A stretch of DNA of 64,000 nt from Phascolomyces articulosus (lineage: Eukaryota; Mucoromycota; Mucoromycetes; Mucorales; Lichtheimiaceae), in assembly GCA_025677815.1 (NCBI GenBank), contig JAIXMP010000025.1:496001-560000 (forward strand). The letters are read 5' to 3'. Of the stretch, positions 13,502 to 24,229 are shown piece after piece. The position numbers and the translations under genes were made by a program. The notes under the pieces are model-generated. The model had not been told where the DNA came from and made no database searches. It was given only the letters and a program-made list of their open reading frames with translations. Each line of letters starts with the position of its first letter. The first letter of the stretch is position 1.

Positions 13502-15598
13502 TTACTCTTCTTTTTCTTGGCCGTTGAAAACAAGACGGTTTGGTGTAAGCCAGTCAGGGATATCATCAATCTTACGGCGAGTAGTAAGCTTGGTAATTTC
13601 TTTGTAAAGAGCTGTGGGCTTGATATCTTCATCCAAACTAGGAAGCAATAAAGCTGCTACACCTGCAACATGGGGTGCTGCCATAGATGAACCCGACATG
13701 GTGGCAGTAGCGTCCTTGCTCCCAATATAGGTACTGGTGATATCGAAACCAGGAGCCAAAACATCAACACATCGACCATAGCAACTATAAGGGTCCATCT
13801 TGTCGTCACTATCAACAGAACCGACAGTGTATACATCGCTGTTACCAGCAGGCGAGATTTTACATGCATCGCTTGCTGAGTTACCAGCTGCAGCAAAGAC
13901 TGGGAGTCCAGCTTCAACAGCAGCCGAAACAGCATCGTTCAATGCTTGTGCACCAGCGCTGCTTTCAGGCAAACCAAGGGACATGTTGATAACAACGGGA
14001 CGAGTGCGGTTCTTTTCTTGTTCCATGATCCATTGAATACCTCCAAGTAAGCTCGAAACGGTGCCCTTACCATCGGCACGAAGAACTTGTACACTGACAA
14101 TATCGACGTTTTTGGCAACACCGTATTCCTTGCCACCAATGATACCAGCGACGTGAGTACCGTGACCTCCGCCATCAAGTGGGTCAGTGTTTTGGAGTTG
14201 TGCACTGCTACCAAAGCTTTTAGTTGAGTTACCATCGCTCTTGACATTTTCGTCTGTGTAGGCGGAATAACCACGCTTAGCACGACCACCAAAGTCTTTG
14301 TGGTTCACTGCAACACCATCATCAACAACGTATACAGTAACGCCAGCACTAATATTGAGAAAATTCGGTTATTAAAAAAAAAATAGCACCATTACCATAT
14401 CTTTATGGCGTGTAAATACACTTGTACTTACCCTCCACGTGAATCATAAATATATGGTTTTGAAGAATCCCGATCGCGTTGAGAAATACGGACTAAATTC
14501 CATTGAGCATTTTCTTGTTCAATGTAGGTTGGTCCACTTTCGGCTGTTTGAGCAGCAGAAGAAGCAGCTGTTGTTGTAGTTGCTGATGCTTCATCTTGAG
14601 CAGAACTGGTAGAAGCCGAAATGTACGATGACCATCCTTCAGTGTTAGCAATATAAGGTGATTCAGAAGCAGCAGCTACATCACCATTTTGGTGAGGGGA
14701 TTCGTTAGGGTCCTCCTCATAGGTTGATTCGTTGGTACGAATTGGGCGCTATATAATGGATAATTTTTGTTCCAGGTGTATCGAATAAGTATCAAAGACA
14801 AATGAAGTGCAATAATAGAAATCGAATATTTACAATGTAATAACGCTTCGAGTTATGATGAGGATGCTTTACTTCTTGGGTAGGATCTTCATAACTAGAT
14901 TCGTTAGGACGGACTGGGCGCTACATATGATTATTATTATATTTTCGTGAGTTGAACGATGAGTACTTAAGATAAATAATGATGTGGTGCAGTAATGATG
15001 AAAATTAAATATTTACAATGTAGTAACGCTTCGAGTTCTTTGCGTGTTTTTTAAGGTGAGCTGGCTTTGGTAATTCAAATTGGACTTCCTCATCAGGAAT
15101 GATTGAAATGATTTCAGAGAAACCCTTTTTGATCTTGTCAAGAATACGATCATCCGAGAGTTGAATATCAAGGGCCTTAAAATTACCACCAATATCATAT
15201 GATTGGCGAACGCGGATTTTGTTGTTACCGAATGGATCATCGTCTCTATCGAACAAATCGTCAAGCTTTTCACCAGCTTCTTTAAAGAGATCATGGAAGA
15301 ATTTGGCGGTATCATGAATGAACTTGGGAACAACTATAATAATATTGATAATAATTTATAAATATTATTAAATGCGTGTGTGTGTGTGTGTGAACAGCAC
15401 AATTATTACTTTTCGACATAAGATGTAATTTTAATTTTTGTTGTTCTCTTTTTTCTATATTTCGCTTTATAAGTTCTTACATTCGTCAACAGTAGCTGTT
15501 TTGTTCAGTTGGATAATATAATTTTGAGGTTTATTGTGGGCAGATGCAAAGGTGGCGAACACCAATACTGCCAAAAATGAAAGGAGTGTAAATTTCAT
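13502..15598 (-). CDS. Secreted subtilisin-like serine protease (S8, proteinase K type)
   Basis: Secreted endopeptidase of family S8. Exons about 15481-15598, 15017-15333, 14834-14920, 14432-14748 and 13502-14348 join in phase to 561 residues. Residues 1-20 form a signal peptide (MKFTLLSFLAVLVFATFASA), followed by a propeptide beginning QNYIIQLNKTATVDEC (inhibitor I9-like) and a long polar linker rich in Ser/Ala/Asn (about 146-250). The mature domain begins near YIEQENAQWNLVRIS and carries the triad: Asp289 (YVVDDGV), His342 (GGHGTHVAG) and Ser501 (MSGSSMAAPHVAG), plus the oxyanion Asn in AAAGNSAS. The catalytic-Ser motif is GSS where most relatives have GTS. Exons 2-4 contain an internal duplication (NSKRYYI followed by RPxRxNES), described under findings. 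Likely role is nutrient release outside the cell or in the vacuole. Confidence 0.95.
15375..15392 (+). repeat. (GT)n microsatellite in protease intron 1
   Basis: Nine GT units inside the first intron of the subtilisin-like gene; read from the plus strand. Confidence 0.8.
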
Positions 15599-17655
15599 TT
15601 TGGATGGCAAGTCTCAATAAGAAAACACAGTATTTATTTCGTTGTCGTTATTGTAATTCCTGAGACTTCCTCCAAGTTAATTGTTCGTATTATTTGTTTA
15701 TTAACAAATAAAATAAAAGGAATGCGTATTAAAAAAAAAGTAAGTTTAAAGGAAAGGGAAAGGAAAGGGTAAAGGGATGGAGGAGAAGTGGAAGAGAATA
15801 GTGAGATAGACGTCGTTAAAAGTAGTTGGTAGATATATTTTATTTTACTGGCTTCAAAAAAAAACTTATTTTGTTTAATTCATTTCACTTCGTACAACAT
15901 TTGTGTTGCCAGTCTACTGAGCTAGAAAACGTAAAAAAGAACTTCTGTTTCCGTAGCAATAATAATAAAAAATATATTATATAGTGTACTAGTTGATAAA
16001 GAAGGTCATTAATTATTACAGTTACAAGTACGATACAAAAGGAACTGATTGGTATTTAGCTTTCTCATCCTCATGATGTTCACATAAATATATATAAAAC
16101 AGGTTGCAGAATCTCTAAATACATTAGAAATTAAGATCGACCTGAAAAGCAGACACTTTTCTTGCGTTTCCCCGCTGGTTATATATAGCCCCGCACGTGA
16201 ACTATTGACATCTCTATTTTTTTTTTAAAATCGAAAATTGGATTATCGTCGTACAATTATGAAGTACCTTTTTACTAAAACGTTAAAGGCACGTTCGATA
16301 CTTCGTGCTAAATTTACGTATATGTCAATTTTTCGACTTTTAGGATCGTTCGCTCATTTTTTTAACACTTTCTCATACATTTATCCTTTGTATAACCTTA
16401 AAATCTAAACATAAATAGAATTATAAAATACCACTTTCTCTTTTTTACCTTGTTGTATAAGTAACATTTTTACAATAAGAATTGAACAATACTCTTCTGG
16501 TCTTTACATGTTCCATTGTTTATCTACCAAATTACCGATTTCAGTTTAGCTTAAAATAATTCGCCTCCATATAGAATAATAATGCAGTATGGATATATGT
16601 ATATTGTGAATCCTAAAACACACGTCATTCAATTTGTGGATACCTATTTAATATATTTATTTGTAAAAATCCATAATGATTTTCTGCATTATTTTATTAA
16701 GCAAAATAGGAATGGGCCCAGACACTAGCCATTTGGATTAACTGGTACAGATTTATATTATTAAAGCAATATATCGATTTATATTTACAAGCTAAATGTA
16801 ATTGTAATTATGGTTTTTTTTATCTCAACAAAGCTAGACATTATGAAGGATTTCCATATATGGTTCATTAGTTAGTCCAGAAAAGGGTCAGCAAAATACA
16901 ATTATGCGGTATTTTATATACGCATTTTTAATGATCGTGACATTTAGTACAATGTGGTACGTTCAAAATAAGTATTATGTTTTCTTTACTATGCGGAAAA
17001 AATGAAAATAGCTGAAGTACAGTAAACTTGACCAATGAAGCTATGTTACCTATTCTCTTATATATTCTACTGTTAAGAATATCATGATAAAAATCATTGT
17101 TCATTTAATATTAGATTCGTACTTGCTCGTTGTTATTTTTTATATAGTGTAACGAGCTTTAATTGTGTATCCTTTGATCTGGTTTGTTTTGATATTTACC
17201 CTAACGTTGTCGTACAAATCTAGTAAAGACCCCTTTAATGCTGATTACTTTGAGGTTTTATAATAAATAAATAGTTTCATATCGTTTTGCCCAAAAAAAA
17301 TAGTTCAATAATATAATATTACGGCGTATAGACGATTGTTTTTTATCAAGGAAAAGCAACGTTATATGTTATAAAATGCTATTCCTACATTTTTGGAATA
17401 TATGCAGCATCATATAAATCTATGAGCAGAGGTATGCATATATACTTTTTTTGTTTGTTTTGTTTTTAAAAGCAATCAGTTTTTATTTTTTTTTCATATT
17501 TTTTTTTTCTTTCACACTGACTCCGTAAACAAAAAAAAATTATAACGTTTCAGCCATTAAAGTGAGTTACTTATTTAAAAAGATTGATTAATTGGTATCT
17601 TTTTCTTTATCCAATAGATAATCTGAGATACAGTATTAGCACATCGTTATTTACA
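15599..17655. other. 2.1-kb intergenic region
   Basis: Divergent upstream region of the protease (-) and the MFS transporter (+). It begins with a G/A-rich patch (about 15740-15800, GGAAAGGGAAAGG type) and is otherwise AT-rich with poly-T runs. A short hairpin (GCACG...CGTGC near 16290-16310) is too small to call. No gene or RNA gene is recognised. Confidence 0.4.
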
Positions 17656-20074
17656 ATGTTGAATAATAGAAATTATATGTCAATTAATAACACCAAAGAA
17701 AAGCAGTTTAATATATCACCAACTGGCTACCAGCATAATCAAGAAAATGTACCACCTAGTCCAATAGTCATCCATCATGAAAATCACGACACGGGAGACT
17801 TTAATAATCATGTTACATCATATTCTCCAACACACGAAGGTGGAGGTTCGTCTAGTAGTTTATCATCCAATCAGTTTGATGGAAGGCGTGGATGGATTGT
17901 CCTCACAGGTCTTTTCATAATACACCTCTTTGTTGCTCTGCATCTATTTTGGTATGTTTACTACTCGCTATTTAGCATTATATCCTATTATATACACGTT
18001 TTTTTGTAAGCTTCATTGACAGTATTGTATATATGTTTACCAATAGGGGTGAGTTCTTCCGTTGCTTTATGATATCACATCATCTTTTATATTGGATACA
18101 ATTGTGTTTTTTTTTTTGCTTTTGTTTTCTGAAACTCGTGTTTTTAGGAGTGATGCAGGATTATTATATTAGAGAAGGAAAATCTCTGTCCCCGGACAAA
18201 AGCCAAATAATGTATTTGACGCTTGTTGGAGCGACGTTCCAAACCTTGTTTAAAAGCTGTGTATTCATTGGTACCTTACTCTATACATTTATTGGCATCC
18301 GTTTGACACTGCTTCTTGGAATAGTTTTACTGACAGGTGGTCTGCTGTTAGCATCCTTTACAAATTCGGTGTGTTTTAATATTTATAATGGAGAGCTAGT
18401 TCCCATTGTACAAATTCAAGTTAAAATTTGCGACTAAATAATACACAATATTAAAATTTGGCATTTTTTAATAGATTTGGCAACTCTATATTACTTATGG
18501 TTTATGTAGTGGTCTTGGAAGTGCAATAATAAGTGCTGTACGTAAAATTCAAAGATAAGATATCATCCAAAACAGGTGTACTATAAATTTAAAAGCCATA
18601 CAGGTTCTAATCTGTTTACATTTTTTTTATACATCTTTTACCTTTATCATTTATGGTGTAATTAAACAGGTTGGACTTCGCCTATCTCCCATGTGGTTCA
18701 AAAAGTACCGTAGTACGACAAGTGGAATTTTATCCAGTGCAGTTACTGGTAGTGGTATAATCCTTCCCCCAATAGCAGAAAGATTAAACGTTAGCATTGG
18801 AGTGGCATGGTATATAGAATGTTTTCACTGTGGAAAAAAAATACAGATTATAGTGTTGTGGCCGTTTAATAGTAGAAGATGGTACTATTAATAAGTTCAT
18901 ATCTTGTCAATTATGCAGGACATACCGTATCTTTGCACTTATCATTTTATCAAGTGGCCTTATTGCATATCCTCTTATTAAGGAGCCAGAAAAAGATGCA
19001 ATAAAAGAACATCAAAAGCCAAAACAGCAAAGACGTGATTTATTTGGCTTTAGTTTGTTAAAGAACCTGGATGCGGTGATTTGGATTATGGTTGGACCAA
19101 TTCATTTGTTTTCTGCATTCATAATGGTTGTTTTTGTTCCTTGTAAGTTGCTGTAAAGTTTTAACAATATATACAGCATCTGTTGTTACTATGACATATA
19201 TAAAACTAATATATAATAACTACAATTATAATTATATAGCTACTGTGACCTCTTCTGGTTTACTTGGTGTCCAAGGAGCTCTATGCGTTACAGTGCTATG
19301 TGCTGGAGCAACTGTTGGCGGTGCCACAAACGGGTAATGTGTCGATTTCTCTAAAAAATAGCAGTATTTCGTATTTGAAAATACCGTTATTGTGAAATAC
19401 TTACTGTTTTTGTCCGTTATTTCAATGTTGCTACTGTAGGCTATTAGCGGATAAGTTCGGGAATCTTAATATATTTATAACATCCATGTGTGTTTGCACT
19501 TTAACAGTGTTCTTTATTTGGATACCTGCACATAATTTGATGTTTTTTATGGTGTTTTGTGCAATCGCGGGGGTCTTTTATCCCTGTTATTTTTCTGTGT
19601 GTAAGTATATCTATAAAAGAAACATATCTATTATGCTTTATATTGGGTGCCCAGAAATTATCAATATAGTAATGTCGTTCAATAATTTCTTGAATAAACA
19701 TGTTATAGTCCCATCCGTTATGATTTCTATTGTTACTATAGACAACTATCCTGCGGGTAAGAAATGGTACCAAGTTCCATATATATAGTCTATTGTATCG
19801 CTATCATCATATATAACCGAAATGCTAATATGTGGATATACTACTACATATATGCCTTTATTATAAACAATCATTAGCGATTGGATTACGAGGAATTACA
19901 TATTTATTCGCTATCCTTGGGCCTTTTGTGGCAACGTATCTAGAGACCATTAATTCAAGCATGCCACCCTATTTTTATTGCAAGATTGTGGCCGGATCAG
20001 GATTTGCAGTGTGTGCGTTACTTGGACTTATAATTAAACTGCGGATGGATTCAAGAGTATTTATAAAAATTTGA
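17656..20074 (+). CDS. MFS transporter, monocarboxylate-type (MCT/MCH-like)
   Basis: Twelve-TM major-facilitator transporter of the fungal monocarboxylate-transporter-like group. Exons about 17656-17951, [2-nt or extended exon near 18047], 18148-18368, 18475-18537, 18670-18809, 18919-19142, 19240-19333, 19440-19600, 19709-19756 and 19878-20074. A polar N-tail (about 75 residues, His/Ser/Asn-rich) precedes FDGRRGWIVLTGLFIIH, the D-G-G-W-G-W-like TM1 entry of this group. Later blocks are GVMQDYYIREG, TYGLCSGLGSAIISA (TM4), MWFKKYRSTTSGILSSAVTGSGIILPPI (TM5), a charged central loop, GLLGVQGALCVT (TM8), LLADKFG and FSVFPSVMISIV. All introns are in phase except at exon 1/2, which needs two extra bases (see findings). 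Product about 481 residues. Substrate unknown; relatives carry small acids or are orphan. First in-frame ATG chosen. Confidence 0.85.
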
Positions 20075-20626
20075 CCTTACTATATTATTATCAATATATT
20101 ATTTTCAATCCATTTCACCAAAAACAATATTTTGCTAATAATTTATCATTATCTTACTGTAAAATAGAAGAAAACTATTTCTTATTGATCAACATGTTAT
20201 TGTTTGTTAATCATACTCATCATATAGTGACCTACTCTCTCACTATTGTGAAGATAAAATGGAAGATTAGAAAAAAATGCATATATAGGAAAATGGTATA
20301 ATTATTTGTTTATTTAATAACACATGTGCTCTTCCGCATTGCAATGGGCTGTTTCCTCCGCATTAGTATTAATATGACGTGTACAAATATAAAATATGTT
20401 CGTCTGGATAGGAAGGGAGGAGGGTATCAACAAAAAACAGGTAATGAAGATAAATAAATTATTAAGAAGGGATGGATGGAGATAAATTGAATGGATTATT
20501 AGTAAAATATGATATTTGTGCGTGTGCATTTTGTATATTGAATGGTGTTATAATAGTAGATAATGAAAGGGTTAATATTATATGGGTGGTGATATGTGAG
20601 CAATGCGTAAAAAACAATTACAATAT
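20075..20626. other. Convergent 3' intergenic
   Basis: AT-rich spacer between the stop codons of the MFS transporter (+) and the TBC protein (-). Short frames only; nothing recognisable. Confidence 0.45.
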
Positions 20627-23600
20627 TTATTTTCTCTTTCCTCCTAAACTTTTCAAAGATGTGGATGTTGGGTTTCCTGCCATCAAATTCTTGAGTCCAT
20701 GTTCAACGGGTAATCCCATTGCATCTGTTGTGCTTGTACTAGCCTTTTTCGCATAACGACGAATATCAGTTTTGGATAATTTAATCCTAAAAGCAACATC
20801 CAAAAGTGCATCCGGTGCAAGATATTCATGAGGAATATGTAATAAGAAGGTCAAAATCTCGGAATTTGTTGGACATTCATTCAAAAGATGATCTATTATC
20901 ATAATTCGAATTAGTTATATAGTCATTACAAAGCTATTTGCTGACTTTCCTCCTCCTGATTCTCTTATTCTTTTTTTTTTTTTAAAAAAAATGATACCTT
21001 TGACAAGTTCCAAAATAGCAAGACTTATTCGATAGAATACTTTGACACCTTCAAAATAAAATACATCCCATACACGTAATACAGAACTCCAGGGTAAAGT
21101 TAATGTAAATGCCGTCATGAACCATTGTGCAATATACATAATGGGTTGGATATCGTTGTTTTCCTAAATGTATGTTTATATATAAGTATCGAGAAAAATT
21201 CTTTTCTATTTTAATGACCATCACTACTTCACTTACAAGATGTTGTGCCAATTTTGGTTGATGATCCTTAAGTAACTCGCCAATGATATAAGCATCAATA
21301 CGAATTTGTGATAATGAAGGAGTAAAATAGCCATTCATATATCGATCGATGGTTGCTACTAATAACCAAAAAGCATCCTGTAGCATTTACTTTTGTAAGC
21401 ATCAATATATTCAATCACACACACATACAAAAAAAAGAGTATATATACCTCGACTGGCATGTGCATCAACATACAACCTGCAAGTCTACCCATGCCTTGA
21501 CAGTATTCAAGTTGGGTATTGTAATGAGAGTAGGCTTTCAAAATATCACCTAAATCGCGTTGGCCTTGTCCAGTTTCATCAGTAAATTGACTATGATCCG
21601 GATAGCATCGAGGAATATCCCGGTCAATTACATCGAAAATCTTGCTTCGCTGTCGTTGACAAAGACTCTATTATCCATATAGTATATGAAGTAAATATAA
21701 AAGAAGATCCTTAACTCCTCAAAACAAGTAAATCACGCCTCCCTCTCTTTCGCTTTCATATCTATTTCCTTATTTACCTGATAAAGTCCCTTCTTTTTAT
21801 ATGTATCGCTACCAGCTAAGAATTGCCAGACGCGTGCACGTACAGATGCTGGGATACCTGAGCGAGCCATCTTTTTAAATTTAGCATCCTTTTTTATTGA
21901 AGCAGGATCCGATTTCCCAAGTGTATGAATCCATTTATTTTCTTGTTCTCGGTATGCTTTGATGGATTTGTTGGATGAATCCGTTCTATTATACAAATAT
22001 TAAATTAAAATGAATAATAACAATCAATAGAATCACCTACCTATGCAATGACGCGTTGCTCTTTAATCTTGCATGTTCAGGCTGAATCAAGAACCCATAT
22101 TCATCCACCGATGCACCATTGCTATTATGATTATTATTTGTACTTTCCCCTGCTACTGTTCTATTTGCTGTAATAGATGTATCCTTGGGTGGTAACACTG
22201 GTTTTTCACCCTCATCATCTCCATCATGTATTTCATCGTCATCATAGTCATCCACGGGTGTAGAAGGTTCCGTTGATCCAGCATGTGTTCTCCGTCCAGC
22301 GGGTCTTACTGCTCTTATGGTTGTAGATTTAAAAAGGGTTGTGCCTGATTCCATAGCTGTAGGTGACATTGTTTGTTGTGTGGTAAATTGCATTTGTGGT
22401 GTTGAAGCTTCCAATTCTGAATCATCCGAATAATCATCATTAAATGCCGATGTATCAAAGTTTTCTGTTCCTTCATTCGTAATGGATGATGCTGGGTTGA
22501 CAAATAATCCTTTTTTACCACCACTTCCATTGCCACAATAAGGATCTGTTTTTTTTTGTTTTATAGAAATTAAGTATTTGTTTGTTTGTTTGTTTGTGAA
22601 TTTTGGTAAATAACATCAAAACAAAACTAAAAAAAAATATAAACAGTGTACCTTCCACTACACGATTTTGTCGCATATTTGGCATAGAAGGTGTGGATGA
22701 AGTAGTGACAAGACTTTCAATACTTGATCGACCAGGCCATTTATGAGAATTATTAGGATCATGGATTGAAAGTTGTTCAGAAGTGGATGAATAAGAGTAA
22801 TGTCGATTGGGTGATTCGTTACTGCTGTTCGAATATCGATGATAATTCTGTTGTTGTTCACCATCTGTAGCAAAATCAAGTTCAGCATCAAGAGACTCTA
22901 ATACACGTGGGTCAAGTTCTACAAAGTGCACGCTTTCTGCATTAAATTGTCCAATAACGCCTTCGCAATATCCCTATATTTATCATAATAATAAAAACTT
23001 GAGGTGTTAGAGAAAAAAAATGGATACCCGTCACATCTTTTTTCTTTCTTATTATGTATAAATATTCATGGACTTTTTGTCATATGGGTCTGTGTGAGGA
23101 GGAGGAGAAGGGAAGAAAGGGAGATGGGAGGGAAAATGGATATGTATAATTACAAGGTATAGATCATTCTTTATATGTTTGAGTACCACGATTCGTTCTC
23201 CTAATAACAATAAAATGAATTGAATATTGGTAAATTATAAGTGACGATGGTGAATAGGAAAAGGGGGTGGAGAAGGACTTAATCTGTAATAAATTCATAG
23301 TGGATACTATTTGAATATCCACTGATTTGGTTTTTATCATGTATAAAAGTTGTTATTTACCAGACAAGTACATAAGATCATCAGGTGTATCTGCAAGAAC
23401 GTCTGCTTTGGATACGCATGCACCCAGTCCACCTATATCATACAAAAATGAATATGTGGTTTATAATCCATATATATATATACAGTTGTTGCAAGCCAAT
23501 TATTTGATATCATTATTCACCTTGCTCTGCAAAAGCCTTTCGCTCTGACAATGTCATTGAATCAATGTCAACTGAAGCTTGATCAAAAGCATCCCCTGGA

Positions 23601-23677
23601 TCTCTTAAAATCCGTGCAATTTTCTTTCCAATCTCTTCAAGATCGGTAGAAGCATGTCGAGTCATTTTGACGTCCAT
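20627..23677 (-). CDS. TBC-domain Rab GTPase-activating protein with N-terminal SH3
   Basis: Rab-GAP that speeds GTP hydrolysis by Rab proteins. Ten exons (about 23521-23677, 23361-23432, 23154-23200, 22652-22973, 22041-22545, 21778-21985, 21449-21667, 21237-21377, 20998-21163, 20627-20892) join in phase to 700 residues. Exons 2-4 encode an SH3-like fold: LADTPDDLMYLSGERIVVLK, then DLYLGYCEGVIGQFNAESVHFVE, matching the usual ALYDY/DELSF/G.xGLFP layout. A long Ser/Asn/Asp-rich linker follows (about 110-360), then DEYGFLIQPEHARL, ENKWIHTLG and the TBC domain: RSGIPASVRARVWQFLAG, the Arg-finger motif KIFDVIDRDIPR, the Gln-finger motif YCQGMGRLAG, then FTLTLPWSSVLRVWDVFYFEG. Both catalytic fingers are present. 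The TBC part most resembles the TBC1D10/EPI64 and Gyp5/Msb3 group. Target Rab unknown. Confidence 0.92.
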
Positions 23678-24229
23678 TGTAAAAAGTTCATCAATAAGAA
23701 AAAAGTAGTATGTAAAAGTAAAGACGGAAAAAAAGAAGAGAAATAAAACAAGTGAATTGCTATTTTTGGTTTACTGTGCAGAGAAAAAGAGAGAAAGAAG
23801 GAAAGGTGACAAATTGGTAATTGAAGGACCGTAAGACAGAATGTGGTCATATTCCAAAATTGGAACTGTACATTTTAAGATGCAATTTTTAAAGAAATGA
23901 ATTGTGTATAATAATACGGTCTCATCTTTCAACCCCTTTTCCCCTCAGGAATATCGTTTGTTATTGAATTAGAAGAAGGAATAATCTATTCATTACCCCT
24001 TATATTTATGATATGGATATTCCTCCGCTTTTGTATGATCCAATTCGTTGGAATTAATATAAACTACCGAATCCCCATTTACGGATTTTGGATAACGACG
24101 AGGATTGACTCACTATTTATTTGTATTTATAATTAACATGCATAATCTTTCTTTTTTTGATTGTTTATTATTTATTCTAAATGGGATAAGGTAATGTAAT
24201 GGTATACAAAATATATAAAACAATAATTA
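23678..24229. other. Intergenic between TBC protein and COG7
   Basis: Upstream region of the TBC gene and 3' region of COG7. It has a purine-rich plus strand (about 23690-23810) corresponding to a pyrimidine-rich promoter on the minus strand. Nothing else is seen. Confidence 0.45.

Noticed and set aside
13657..14292. Alternative-frame open stretches inside the protease catalytic exon
   Set aside because: Explained by the codon bias of the true frame, which carries the full catalytic triad.
16285..16310. GCACG...CGTGC hairpin with TTCGA in the loop, like a tRNA T-arm
   Set aside because: The loop is too long and no acceptor stem or D-arm flanks it.
18033..18147. Reading the MFS exon 2 as starting far upstream (Phe/Cys-rich segment)
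   Set aside because: The frame is open but would insert a non-family segment before GVMQDYY; kept only as an alternative in the microexon finding.
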